A stretch of 64,000 bases of DNA from contig NZ_AUBM01000012.1 in NCBI RefSeq assembly GCF_000429245.1, positions 1 to 64,000 on the forward strand, written 5' to 3'. This document shows, piece after piece, positions 31,628 through 41,717 of this stretch. The translations under genes were made by a program, and so were the position numbers. The stretch comes from Schaalia georgiae DSM 6843. Its GTDB lineage: Bacteria; Actinomycetota; Actinomycetes; Actinomycetales; Actinomycetaceae. The notes beneath the pieces are model-generated. The model worked only from the letters and a program-made list of their open reading frames with translations. It made no database searches and had not been told where the DNA came from. Position 1 is the first letter of the stretch. The number at the start of each line of letters is the position of its first letter.

Positions 31628-33301
31628 ATGACGACGGACAGTGCGAGCCTCACCGACCCGAACCCGCCCGGATCCCTCGGCGGCGAGAAACAACGGGGAG
31701 CGGTCTTCACAGCACCCGCAGTCGTCGACTTCATGCTGGACCTCATCGGATACCGCCAAGACGCGCCCCTCGCCTCACGCAGGATTCTGGAGCCGTCTTT
31801 CGGCGGCGGCGTTTTCCTCCTCCGAATCGTGGAAAGGCTGTTGTCGAGCCACCATTCGCATGGTGGGAAGAGCGCAGAATCCCTTGAACCGTGCGTCCGC
31901 GCGGTTGAAATGGACCACTCGACCTTCACCGCGACCCGTCGGTGTCTTCGTGAGACCATCCAGGAACACGGATTCACACCGGCCGAGGCGGATCTGTTGC
32001 TCGATAGTTGGCTCATTGAAGGAGACTTTCTCACAGTCCCCTTGAACGGCGCATTCGATTACGTGGTGGGCAACCCTCCGTACATCCGCCAGGAGGCCCT
32101 CGATCCCGCAGCGCTCGCCCTCTACCGCCGCAGATACAGGACTATGATCGGACGCGCTGACATCTACGTCCCCTTTTTCGAGCGGTCGTTGTCCCTGTTG
32201 TCGCCTTCCGGGACATTGTCCTTCATCTGCTCCGATTCGTGGGTGAAGAACGCCTACGGGCGCGAACTACGAGCCTTGATCGCCCACGAGTACGGCATGG
32301 ACGCGTATTTCGACATGTACATGCTCCCCGCGTTCGAGAAGTCCGTTGGGGCATACACATCGATCACCCGTATTCGGCGCTCCCCGGTGCTCCGCACCCT
32401 GGTGGCGCAAATCGAGTCCATCGAGGACGCCTACCTCCAAGATGTCGCGCGCGCGGCCGATACTCCGGAGCGAAGCGACCCTCGCCTAGCACCATTGCCA
32501 ACTCCGGCTGGCTCATCACCGTGGCTGCTGTCCCCGGATCCTGCGCAGACCGTTATCCGCAGACTGGAAGACGCGTTCCCCACTCTTGAGGACGCCGGTT
32601 GCAGGATCGGGATCGGTGTCGCGACTGGAGCTGACAGAGTCTTCATCGGGCGACTCGACGCGCTGGACGTTGAAGATGACCGGAAACTCCCATTGGCCAC
32701 TGGGAAAGACATCGTCAACGGGGCCCTGGCGTGGGATGGCCGCGGGATCATCAACCCGTGGGCCGACGACGGCTCATTGGTCGATCTTTCGCAATACCCC
32801 CGCCTTGGCGCGTATTTGCGGAGATTCTGGCATCCCCTCGCCAAGAGGCACACCGCGAAACGAGATCCGCAGCGTTTGTGGTACCGGACCATTGACCGCA
32901 TCGTTCCCTCCCTGACCACGACTCCGAAACTGCTCATACCCGACATCCGGGACAACGCGGATTCCATCGCCTACGATGCTGGAACCGTTTATCCCCATCA
33001 CGGCTTGTACCACATCACTTCCACTTCGTGGGACCTGCGCGCGCTGCGCGCGATCCTGTGCAGCGGGCTCGCCGCGCTCGTCGTACGCGCCTACTCGACC
33101 AAACTCGGCGGAGGGTACTTCCGGTTCCAGGCGCAGAACCTCCGCCGCATACACCTGCCCGCTTGGGACAGCCTGGAAACACGGACACGCCGCGAGCTCA
33201 GCCGCGTGGGCAGACTCGGTGGAATCGCGGACAGCAGACTCCTCGCTGAAGCGCTGGGCATCACAGAATCGGAGAGCAAGACCATCAAGAGGGCGGCATG
33301 A
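31628..33301 (+). CDS. Type II DNA adenine methyltransferase (PaeR7I/XhoI type)
   Basis: 557 residues. N-terminal GAVFTAPAVVDFMLDLIG, SAM motif I LEPSFGGGVFLL (54-65) and catalytic motif IV NPPY (149-152) mark an N6-adenine methylase. The C-terminal half is the target-recognition region. It is coupled by ATGA to a PaeR7I-family nuclease, so by partnership it should protect CTCGAG by methylating adenine. ATG at 31628. GC content is lower than in the housekeeping genes around it. Only 32 unique bases separate repeat copy 1 from the start, and no clear promoter is visible. Confidence 0.92.
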   Translation: MTTDSASLTDPNPPGSLGGEKQRGAVFTAPAVVDFMLDLIGYRQDAPLASRRILEPSFGGGVFLLRIVERLLSSHHSHGGKSAESLEPCVRAVEMDHSTFTATRRCLRETIQEHGFTPAEADLLLDSWLIEGDFLTVPLNGAFDYVVGNPPYIRQEALDPAALALYRRRYRTMIGRADIYVPFFERSLSLLSPSGTLSFICSDSWVKNAYGRELRALIAHEYGMDAYFDMYMLPAFEKSVGAYTSITRIRRSPVLRTLVAQIESIEDAYLQDVARAADTPERSDPRLAPLPTPAGSSPWLLSPDPAQTVIRRLEDAFPTLEDAGCRIGIGVATGADRVFIGRLDALDVEDDRKLPLATGKDIVNGALAWDGRGIINPWADDGSLVDLSQYPRLGAYLRRFWHPLAKRHTAKRDPQRLWYRTIDRIVPSLTTTPKLLIPDIRDNADSIAYDAGTVYPHHGLYHITSTSWDLRALRAILCSGLAALVVRAYSTKLGGGYFRFQAQNLRRIHLPAWDSLETRTRRELSRVGRLGGIADSRLLAEALGITESESKTIKRAA

Positions 33302-34056
33302 GCAGCACCGACCAAGTGACGGCCGCCGTGCGGGAGGCCGTCCGTCACTTCTGGACCGCACGCCAGGACGCGGGTGCGCGTCAAGCACTGCGCGGAGACG
33401 CCGACCGGGGTGGTCGTGGCCAAGTGACCGCTGGCAAGAACATGGATGGGTTCGTCCGTCTGATCCGCGACGTCGTGCCCCGAGCAGGGCTTCCCAAGGA
33501 CTCGGTGTTGGTGGAACGCCGCGCAGTGACGCTGCCGGGCTTCTTCCGTCCCTCGAAGAGCTGGGATGTCACAGTAGTCCACCGGGGCGCCCTACTGGCG
33601 GTGATCGAGTTCAAAAGCCAAGCCGGCACGTCCATGGGGAACAACTTCAACAACCGCTCTGAGGAAGCCGTTGGCTCGGCGTACGATCTTCGCTGCGCCT
33701 ACGACGAGGGCTTACTCGGCCAGATCGATCCGCCTTTCATTGGTTGGTTCATGTTCGTCGAGGAGAACAGCGCCTCCACACGGCCCCACAGGGATGGCAC
33801 TCAGTACTTGTTTGAAATAGATCATATTATGCGGCGCGGTTCCTATATCGACCGCTACGTCGAACTCTGCCAACGATTGACGGCGACGGGGCTCTACACC
33901 TCGTGCGCGCTGGTTTCGGCCCCCGCGTCGTCCGTCACGAGCGGAGATTTCACCGTCCACTCCGACGACACCTCACCGCAGCAGTTCCTCGACGCGCTCG
34001 AAGCACATCTCACCCGGGCAGTACGCGGGAAGCCGGGCAGCGCTCACCAGCGCTGA
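33298..34056 (+). CDS. PaeR7I/XhoI family type II restriction endonuclease
   Basis: 252 residues. The segment PGFFRPSKSWDVTVV..LLAVIEFKSQAG..GNNFNNRSEEAVGSAYDL is characteristic of the XhoI/PaeR7I family. Asp90 and Glu104-x-Lys106 form the PD-(D/E)xK nuclease site. Predicted cut site CTCGAG; such sites exist in this window (for example at 1222 and 4780), so the host must be methylated if the enzyme is active. The last 13 codons and the stop lie inside repeat copy 2, so the C-terminus appears to be borrowed from target DNA. Confidence 0.92.
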   Translation: MSSTDQVTAAVREAVRHFWTARQDAGARQALRGDADRGGRGQVTAGKNMDGFVRLIRDVVPRAGLPKDSVLVERRAVTLPGFFRPSKSWDVTVVHRGALLAVIEFKSQAGTSMGNNFNNRSEEAVGSAYDLRCAYDEGLLGQIDPPFIGWFMFVEENSASTRPHRDGTQYLFEIDHIMRRGSYIDRYVELCQRLTATGLYTSCALVSAPASSVTSGDFTVHSDDTSPQQFLDALEAHLTRAVRGKPGSAHQR

Positions 34057-34154
34057 CCCGCGCGTGTCCGGGAACGGCTGAGATGGGCCAGCGCCGCCGC
34101 TCCGACTGACGGGGAACGAGGCCGGGGCCCCTGCGGGGGCTCCGGCCTCCACCG
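34013..34154 (+). repeat. long direct repeat, copy 2
   Basis: 142 bases, the partner of 31455-31595. It overlaps the 3' end of the restriction gene and supplies its stop codon. It contains the same terminator-like hairpin (34118-34149), here also placed to end aspA transcription from the opposite strand. Confidence 0.9.
34118..34149. terminator. terminator hairpin within repeat copy 2
   Basis: GAGGCCGG/CCGGCCTC with an inner GCCCC/GGGGC stem, between the restriction gene and the convergent aspA. Confidence 0.6.
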
Positions 34155-34290
34155 TGTGCGGGGGCGTCATGGCAGACTCCCAACAGACCGCCTCCGCCCA
34201 GCCGGCCTCCGCGGTGTGCGGGGACGCGCGTCAGACAGACGCAGGGTCGAGGGAGCGCCTTCCCGGCCCCGGCCGCACGCGCGCCCGGGC

Positions 34291-35703
34291 TCAGTCCTCC
34301 GTTGCCCCCGCGTACTTGGGGTGTGCCAGGTTCTCCGGGGACAGGATGCGCTCGACCTCGTCCTGCGCAAGCAGTTGCATGTCGTGGATCACCTCGCGCA
34401 CGGTCTTGCCCTCGTCGGCGGCCCGCTTCCCGACTACGTCGCCCAGGTGGTGGCCGATGACGTCGTTGAAGTAGGTGACGATGCCGATGGAGTTCTCCAC
34501 GTAGCCGCGGCACACCGCCTCGTTCGCAGTGATCCCCTCCACGCAGCGCAGGCGCAGCGTGTCGCAGGCGTTGACCAGCAGGTTGATGGACTCGAAGATC
34601 GCCTGGGCGATCACCGGTTCCATGACGTTGAGCTGCAGCTGCCCGGCCTCCGAGGCCATCGTAACGACGTGGTCGTTGCCGATGACCTTGAAGCACACCT
34701 GGTTGACGACCTCGGGGATCACGGGGTTGACCTTCGCGGGCATGATCGACGAACCCGCCGCCATCTTCGGCAGGTTGATCTCATTGAGGCCAGCGCGCGG
34801 CCCCGACGCCAAGAGCCGCAGGTCGTTGCAGATCTTCGACAGCTTCGCCGCGGAGCGCTTGATGGTGGCGTGCATGGACACGTAGGCGCCCGTGTCGCTG
34901 GTGGCTTCCAGCAGGTCCGGCGAGGCCACCACGCGGGCGCCAGTGATGCGGCGCAGGTGGCGCACGACCGACTCCTGGTAGCCCTCGGGGGTGTTCAGGC
35001 CCGTTCCGATCGCGGTTGCCCCCAAGTTCGTCTCCAGCAGCAGCTCCGCGTTGTTGTCGAGGCGTTCGTCCTCCTCGCGCAGCGTGTGGGCGAAGGCAGT
35101 CATCTCCGCGCCGAGGGATACCGGCACCGCGTCCTGGAGCTGCGTGCGCCCCATGGTGAGGATGCGGCGGAACTCCCCGCCCTTCTCCTCGAAGGCGTCG
35201 GCGAGCTCGTCCAGGGCCTTGCGCAGGCGGTTCACCTTGCGCCACAGGGCGATGCGGAACGCCGTGGGGTAGGCGTCGTTCGTGGACTGGGAGCGGTTGA
35301 CGTGGTCATTGGGGTGGATGACCGAGTAGTTGCCCTTCTCCTCGCCGAGGATCTCGAGGGCGAGATTGGCGATGACCTCGTTGGCGTTCATATTGACTGA
35401 GGTGCCCGCACCGCCCTGGAACTGGTCGACCGGGAACTGGTCGAGGCACTTCCCGTTCTCGATGATCTCGTCGCATGCCGCGATGATCGCCTCGGCCTTC
35501 ACGGGCTTCATCGCCTTGAGCTGCATGTTGGCCATCGCGCAGGCCTTCTTCACCTCTGCGAAGGCGCGGATGAGTTCGGGCGCCTCGTTGATGGTGCGCC
35601 CGGAGATCCTGTAGTTCTCCGTGGCGCGCAGCGTGTGGATCCCCCAGTACGCGTCTTCGGGGACTTCACGGGTGCCGAGCAGATCTTCTTCGGTGCGGGT
35701 CAA
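34291..35703 (-). CDS. aspA: Aspartate ammonia-lyase
   Basis: Converts aspartate to fumarate and ammonia. 470 residues. Signature [15 protein letters not shown], with [20 protein letters not shown] and [17 protein letters not shown] typical of aspartase. The start is taken as the TTG at 35703, because GGAAGG lies 7 bases upstream and the protein then begins TRTEEDLLG; a TTG five codons earlier is the alternative. It is convergent with the restriction gene. The 167 bases upstream show no clear promoter. Confidence 0.95.
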   Translation of the reverse strand: MTRTEEDLLGTREVPEDAYWGIHTLRATENYRISGRTINEAPELIRAFAEVKKACAMANMQLKAMKPVKAEAIIAACDEIIENGKCLDQFPVDQFQGGAGTSVNMNANEVIANLALEILGEEKGNYSVIHPNDHVNRSQSTNDAYPTAFRIALWRKVNRLRKALDELADAFEEKGGEFRRILTMGRTQLQDAVPVSLGAEMTAFAHTLREEDERLDNNAELLLETNLGATAIGTGLNTPEGYQESVVRHLRRITGARVVASPDLLEATSDTGAYVSMHATIKRSAAKLSKICNDLRLLASGPRAGLNEINLPKMAAGSSIMPAKVNPVIPEVVNQVCFKVIGNDHVVTMASEAGQLQLNVMEPVIAQAIFESINLLVNACDTLRLRCVEGITANEAVCRGYVENSIGIVTYFNDVIGHHLGDVVGKRAADEGKTVREVIHDMQLLAQDEVERILSPENLAHPKYAGATED

Positions 35704-35870
35704 CAGTGTTCCTTCCAACGAGGGCGCTCCGTGGCACGGGAATATGCCGCACCTCCAATGGTAGGGCCCTTTTCCCCTGAAACTCCAGCCTTTACGCGCA
35801 TTGGACGAGTCCTTGACCGAACCCGGGCGAGTTTATGGGCAGCTGGCGCTCTGGCACGGTCGCGCCACGG

Positions 35871-36233
35871 CTACTGCCCGCTGTCCCCTCCGAGTGCGCG
35901 CGCCGCTGACAGGAGGTCCCCCAGCGTGCGCCACTGCTCGATCTCGGCATCGGGGCAGCGCGCGTTCGCGGCCCGTTCGAAGCGGGCCACCACCGCGCAC
36001 AGGCCGAGGTCGTCGAGGTCCAAGTCGCCGCGCAGAGTCAAGTCGGCGCGGGCGCTGCCCGGTTCCAGTCCGCTCTCCTCCAGGACCGCTTCCATGGCGG
36101 CCTCCTCGACCAGGTCCGCCTTGGAGCCGCCGGACGAGGCGGGGACCAGCTCCCCCGCTGCGCCGTCGGCCCCGTGATCCGCCGCCACGGTGGCGCGCAG
36201 CTGGTCGCCGAAGAGGTCGGCGATCGTCCCCAT
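35871..36233 (-). CDS. acyl-carrier-protein-like domain lacking the phosphopantetheine serine
   Basis: 120 residues. Residues ~64-112 align with acyl carrier proteins (GDLDLDDLGLCAVVARFERAA..CPDAEIEQWRTLGDLL versus the usual EDLGADSLDxVEL pattern). The serine that carries phosphopantetheine is replaced by Asp75 (DSL becomes DDL). The N-terminal ~60 residues are Ala/Gly-rich. It is 2 bases after the DUF3145 stop, and in other actinobacteria DUF3145 lies beside the fatty-acid synthase genes including acpP. It may be a degenerate or non-acylated ACP paralogue. The assignment rests on short similarity. Confidence 0.6.
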   Translation of the reverse strand: MGTIADLFGDQLRATVAADHGADGAAGELVPASSGGSKADLVEEAAMEAVLEESGLEPGSARADLTLRGDLDLDDLGLCAVVARFERAANARCPDAEIEQWRTLGDLLSAARALGGDSGQ

Positions 36234-36235
36234 CG

Positions 36236-36739
36236 TCAGCCCACGCGATTGTTGAGCCAGCGAACGGGAGCGCCAGCGCCAGCGTGGCGCAGGGGCTCGA
36301 GCTCGTCGTCCCACGCCTGGCCGAGCGCCAGCTCGAGGGCCTCGCGCAGCTCGCCCAGGGTCGAAGCGGACTCCAACGCTGCGCGGACGCGGTCCTCGGA
36401 GACGACGACGTTGCCCGCCGTGTCCATCTGCGAGTGGAAAACACCCAGCGACGGCGTGTGGCACCACCGTCCACCGTCGGCGGAGGCGGTGGCCTCCTCC
36501 GTCACCTCGTAGCGCAGGTGCTCCCAGCCGCGCAGGGCGGAAGCGAGGCGGGCGCCCGAGCCGACGGGGCCGACCCACGCGAATTCGCAGCGCACCATTC
36601 CGGGCGCCGCCCCCTGGTCCGACCACTGGAGGTGGACCTCCTGTCCGAGCGCCGTGCCCAGCGCCCACTCGATGTGCGGACACAGCGCGGGCGGTGTCGA
36701 GTGCACGAAAAGTACACCGCGGGTGTACGTCCCTCTCAT
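36236..36739 (-). CDS. DUF3145 family protein
   Basis: 167 residues matching the actinobacterial DUF3145 family: GVLFVHSTPPALCPHIEWALG, LASALRGWEHLRYEVTEE, GRWCHTPSLGVFHSQ and DDELEPLRHAG. ATG at 36739 with GGAGGAACC directly upstream. Function unknown. In Streptomyces it follows the fabD-fabH-acpP-fabF cluster; here those genes are absent and only an ACP-like gene follows. Confidence 0.92.
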   Translation of the reverse strand: MRGTYTRGVLFVHSTPPALCPHIEWALGTALGQEVHLQWSDQGAAPGMVRCEFAWVGPVGSGARLASALRGWEHLRYEVTEEATASADGGRWCHTPSLGVFHSQMDTAGNVVVSEDRVRAALESASTLGELREALELALGQAWDDELEPLRHAGAGAPVRWLNNRVG

Positions 36740-36890
36740 GGTTCCTCCAGTTCGCTGGTGAGGATCGTCTTCCCCTACGTCCTGACCCGCGTTCATCTGG
36801 CGGCCACGCGCCGCCCCTTGGGGCGGCGAACGGTGTGCTTCCATTGTAAGGCACCGCGCCCGCCCCCTCCAGTCGGTCGCGGGCGCGGCG

Positions 36891-36930
36891 CGGAGGACGG
36901 CCGCCCGGGGCCGGGCCGTGCCGTCCTCCG
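36891..36930 (-). terminator. terminator hairpin after def
   Basis: Perfect 11-base arms GGAGGACGGC-type (36891-36901 with 36920-36930) around an 18-base GC loop, 8 bases past the def stop. No T-tract. Confidence 0.6.
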
Positions 36931-36937
36931 GGTGGGC

Positions 36938-37429
36938 TCACATGCCGGCGTCGCGGATGTCCCGCAGCGCCTTCTTGCGGACCTTGCGCTCCAAACGGTC
37001 GATGTAGAGGTGCCCATCCAAATGGTCCACTTCGTGCTGGATGCAACGGGCCATGAGCTCCTCGCCCTCCAGGACGACCGGGCGCCCGTCCAAGTCCGTG
37101 CCCTCGCAGCGCGCGTACCACGCCCGCTTGGTCGGGTACCACAGCTCGGGGACCGACAGGCAGCCCTCGTCGCCGTCCTGGTACTCGTCCTCCGACAGCT
37201 CGACGATCGTCGGGTTGAGGACGTACCCGATCTGCCCGTCAATGTTGTAGGAGAACGCCCGCAGGCCGACGCCGATCTGGTTGGCGGCCAGTCCCGCCCG
37301 GCCCTCCATATCGACGCCCTCCAGCAGGTCCTCCACCAGGGTCCGCACCGAGTCGGTGACCTCGGTGATCGGATCGCACACAGTGCGCAGCACCGGGTCC
37401 CCGATAATGCGGATCGGACGAATGGCCAT
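36938..37429 (-). CDS. def: Peptide deformylase
   Basis: Removes the formyl group from new N-terminal methionines. 163 residues. All three motifs are intact: [16 protein letters not shown] and QHEVDHLDG, with Cys and two His binding the metal. The start ATG overlaps the proS stop (TGATG), so it is translationally coupled to proS. Confidence 0.97.
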   Translation of the reverse strand: MAIRPIRIIGDPVLRTVCDPITEVTDSVRTLVEDLLEGVDMEGRAGLAANQIGVGLRAFSYNIDGQIGYVLNPTIVELSEDEYQDGDEGCLSVPELWYPTKRAWYARCEGTDLDGRPVVLEGEELMARCIQHEVDHLDGHLYIDRLERKVRKKALRDIRDAGM

Positions 37430-39213
37430 CAGTTCGCTCCCATCAGTTGTCCGTGCAGTTCGACCACCCTGGCGGCGGCGGCGTCCACCGGCACTTCGAA
37501 GGACTCGCCCGTGCCGCGCACGCGCACCTCCACGTTGCCGGCCTTCAGGCCCCTGCCGACGACGACCCCCAGGGGGACGCCGACCAGTTCGAAGTCGGCG
37601 AACTTCACCCCGGCACTCACTTTGCGGCGGTCGTCGAAGACGACGTCGAGCCCCGCTGCGTCCAGCGCGGCCGCCAAGGAGGAAGCGGCCTCGAACACCG
37701 CGCCGTCCTTCCCAGTGGCCAGGACGTGCACGTCGAAGGGGGCGATGCCCGCGGGCCAGCTCAGCCCCTTGCCGTCGCAGTTCGCCTCGGCCAGGGCGGC
37801 CATGACGCGCGTGACCCCGATGCCGTAGGAGCCCATCGTGACGACCTGGCTCTTGCCGTTCTCGTCCAGGACGCTCAGCCCCAGCGCTTCGGCGTACTTG
37901 CGGCCCAGTTGGAAGATGTGGCCGATCTCGATGCCGCGCTCCACGTGCAGCGGGCCGGAGCCGTCGGGCGCCTCGTCGCCCTCGCGGATCTCGGCCGCCT
38001 CGATCGTGCCGTCCGCGGTGAAGTCTCGGCCCATCACCAGGTCGAGCACGTGGTGGACGTCCTGGTTCGCTCCGGTCACCCACGCTGTGCCCGCCACCAC
38101 CCGGGGATCCACCAGGTAGCGCACGGGGTCGGCGCCCTCCGGGGCGTTCGGCCCCAGCACCTGCGGGCCGATGTAGCCGCGCACCAGCTCCGGGTGGCCC
38201 TCGAAGTCCGCGTCCGTGGCCATCGCCACCTCGGCGGGCGCCACCGACGCCTCGAGCCGTTTCATATCGACGTCGCGGTCGCCCGGAATGCCCACGACCA
38301 GCAGCTCACGGCCCCCATCGGGGTGCGTGAGGACCACGACGATGTTCTTCAGGGCGTCGGCCGCCTCCCAGGGGCGGTCCTCGCGCGGCTGCTCGGAGTT
38401 GAGCAGCGCGACCAGCGACTCGATGGTCGGGCAGTCAGGGGTGGGCACCACGCGCGGCGCCGGCGTGCCTGAGGCGTCCGCCTCCGGGGGCGCGGGCGTG
38501 GTCACTGCCTCGACGTTGGCGGCGTAGCCGCCCGGCGAGCGCACGAAGGTGTCCTCGCCGATGGGGCTGGGGTGCAAGAACTCCTCCGAACGCGACCCGC
38601 CCATCGCCCCGGACATGGCCGACACGATCACGTACTCGAGTCCGAGGCGGGTGAAGATCCGCTCATAAGTGTCGCGCTCGGCCTGGTAGGAGGCCTCCAG
38701 GCCCGCCTCGTCGATGTCGAAGCTGTAGGCGTCCTTCATGACGAACTCGCGCCCGCGGATCAGGCCGGCGCGCGGGCGCGCCTCGTCGCGGTACTTCGTC
38801 TGGATCTGGTACAGCGTCGTGGGCAGGTCCTTGTACGAGGAGTACATGTCCTTCACCAGCAGGGTGAACATCTCCTCGTGGGTGGGGGCCAGCAGGTAGT
38901 CCCCGCCCTTGCGGTCGGCCAGTTTGAACAGGGTGGGCCCGTAGTCCTCCCAGCGGTTCGTCGCCTTGTAGGGCTCAGCGGGGATCAGCCCCGGGAAGTG
39001 GACCTCCTGGGCGCCCATGCGGTCCATCTCCTCGCGGACGACCCCTTCAACCTTGCGCAGCGTGCGCAGTCCCAGGGGCAGCCACGTGTAGATCCCGGGC
39101 GCGGCCCGCCGGATGTAGCCCGCGCGCACGAGCAGCTTATGGGAGTTGACCTCGGCGTCCGCCGGATCTTCGCGCAACGTGCGCAGGAAGAGTGTCGAGT
39201 AGTTTCGCAGCAT
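37429..39213 (-). CDS. proS: Prolyl-tRNA synthetase (bacterial type)
   Basis: Class II synthetase, 594 residues. Contains the catalytic core ([40 protein letters not shown] is motif 2), the bacterial insertion (editing) domain in the middle (about 225-410), and the C-terminal anticodon-binding domain ([22 protein letters not shown]). The ATG at 39213 gives the family start [15 protein letters not shown]; the frame opens six codons earlier without support. Confidence 0.97.
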   Translation of the reverse strand: MLRNYSTLFLRTLREDPADAEVNSHKLLVRAGYIRRAAPGIYTWLPLGLRTLRKVEGVVREEMDRMGAQEVHFPGLIPAEPYKATNRWEDYGPTLFKLADRKGGDYLLAPTHEEMFTLLVKDMYSSYKDLPTTLYQIQTKYRDEARPRAGLIRGREFVMKDAYSFDIDEAGLEASYQAERDTYERIFTRLGLEYVIVSAMSGAMGGSRSEEFLHPSPIGEDTFVRSPGGYAANVEAVTTPAPPEADASGTPAPRVVPTPDCPTIESLVALLNSEQPREDRPWEAADALKNIVVVLTHPDGGRELLVVGIPGDRDVDMKRLEASVAPAEVAMATDADFEGHPELVRGYIGPQVLGPNAPEGADPVRYLVDPRVVAGTAWVTGANQDVHHVLDLVMGRDFTADGTIEAAEIREGDEAPDGSGPLHVERGIEIGHIFQLGRKYAEALGLSVLDENGKSQVVTMGSYGIGVTRVMAALAEANCDGKGLSWPAGIAPFDVHVLATGKDGAVFEAASSLAAALDAAGLDVVFDDRRKVSAGVKFADFELVGVPLGVVVGRGLKAGNVEVRVRGTGESFEVPVDAAAARVVELHGQLMGAN

Positions 39214-39372
39214 GGTCCAAGAGTAGGGCAACGCGCCGACACAGGGGAAACGGGCCCAGCGGTGGGCGCGGGATCACGGCGCGGGCACCGGGGGCCGCAG
39301 AGCGGGAACGCCGCCCGCCGGGCGGGTGAGCGGTCGCAACAGGGGCATCCGGGATGGGAGCGGGCGAACCGG

Positions 39373-39807
39373 TCACGCGGCGAGGCCGACCGCCCTGGCG
39401 TGGCCGAGCTCGGCGACGGCCCTGTCGGGGTGGGCGCGGTAGTAGCGCCGGGCCATCCACCCCGGGTATGCCCATTCGGGCAGCGCCCCGAAGTAGAGGC
39501 AGATGACGGCGACGAGGGCCATCGCCCCCAGCAGGGCGAAGACGACGGCGCACTGCGCGGAGGCGTCCCACCCCGCGGCCTCCCGGGAGGCCAGGGCGGC
39601 GGTGGCGAGCCACAGGGCGGCCAGGAGGGGCAGCTGCGGCCAGACGACGCGCTGGACGGGGCATGCGGGCGAATCCCGGGCGGAGGACAGCCGCAGCACG
39701 CCGGCCCTGCGGGCGAAAACGCCCGCTCCGCTCCACATCCACAGCCAGAACCCGCCTATGGCGCAGCCAGTGGCGGTGAGGACGAGCGCGGACGCGGAGT
39801 GGACCAT
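39373..39807 (-). CDS. small membrane protein of unknown function
   Basis: 144 residues with three hydrophobic segments (ALVLTATGCAIGGFWLWMW; LPLLAALWLATAAL; AVVFALLGAMALVAVICLYFG). These fit an integral membrane protein with a short C-terminal cytoplasmic tail rich in Arg/His. ATG at 39807 with AAGGGGAA a few bases upstream. Same strand as its neighbours, 98 bases after the SRPBCC-like gene. No family recognised. Confidence 0.7.
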   Translation of the reverse strand: MVHSASALVLTATGCAIGGFWLWMWSGAGVFARRAGVLRLSSARDSPACPVQRVVWPQLPLLAALWLATAALASREAAGWDASAQCAVVFALLGAMALVAVICLYFGALPEWAYPGWMARRYYRAHPDRAVAELGHARAVGLAA

Positions 39808-39905
39808 CCCATTCCCCTTCGATCGTGGCGGCATCCCCGTTGGCGCCGCGGCCGTCCCATACTACCCCTGCGGGCGCGGGGGCGCCCGTTACGAGGCGGA
39901 ACCCG

Positions 39906-40430
39906 TCAGCCGCCGCGGGAGCCCCAGGCGCGGCGTTCGGCGAGGGCCACCGAGGCGGAGCGGATCTCGCGCAGCAGGGAGGCCGTGGCCCACGACTGGG
40001 CGACGATCCGCGCCCACAGCCGCGCCCTGCTCCCCTCCCCCGCCTTGTGCCGCTCGCGGATGTGGACCAGGGTGCGGCCAACGGTAATGGGGAGCAGGGC
40101 GATCACACACGACGACTCTCCCCCTTCCCCCTCCGGGGAGTCGGGGCCGCCGGAGCGGAGCAGCACATACTCGCCCCTCTCCCGCGCCACCACATCGACG
40201 GATCCGTCGGGTTCGAAGGCGGCGTCCAGCACCTCCCACACGAGCGCGGCGGGGGCGGGCACCTCGATGCCCCGGTCAGCCACCACGTCGGCCCCGGGCA
40301 CCAGCAGATCGCCGGGCAGTGAGACGGCGGCCTGCGAGGCGGTGAGCCCCATGCGGCGCGGGAAACCCGTGGCGGCGACGCCCGCGGCGGCAGCGAGGGC
40401 GGTGACGGCAATGGCACTGCGTATGCGCAT
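39906..40430 (-). CDS. exported or anchored SRPBCC-like protein
   Basis: 174 residues. It starts with two Arg and a hydrophobic stretch (AIAVTALAAAAGVAATGF) that could be a signal anchor. It continues with LPGDLLVPGADVVADRGIEVPAPAALVWEVLD, the pattern with which many SRPBCC (START/Bet v1-like) lipid-binding domains begin. The rest is weakly conserved. ATG at 40430 with GGAGGA upstream, 9 bases after the ispG stop, so probably co-transcribed with it. Ligand unknown. Confidence 0.65.
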   Translation of the reverse strand: MRIRSAIAVTALAAAAGVAATGFPRRMGLTASQAAVSLPGDLLVPGADVVADRGIEVPAPAALVWEVLDAAFEPDGSVDVVARERGEYVLLRSGGPDSPEGEGGESSCVIALLPITVGRTLVHIRERHKAGEGSRARLWARIVAQSWATASLLREIRSASVALAERRAWGSRGG

Positions 40431-40439
40431 GTTCTCCTC

Positions 40440-41615
<1,176 letters not shown>

Positions 41616-41717
41616 CGGCCCATTATCCCCCAGTCGGCCGCTCGCTCGCACCGCTCCGGCGGCCACCGGGGGCGGGGCGGGGCTGGCGCCGCGCCCCGTG
41701 GCCCCCGCTTTCCCGCG

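Larger units (their letters stand above)
31455..34154. mobile_element. restriction-modification module bounded by ~141-base direct repeats
   Basis: Two genes for a type II restriction-modification system lie exactly between two copies of a ~141-base sequence (31455-31595 and 34013-34154). Removing the module plus one repeat would restore a simple aceE-terminator-aspA arrangement. This is the arrangement described for restriction systems as insertion with long target duplication. No transposase or integrase is present. Confidence 0.75.
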
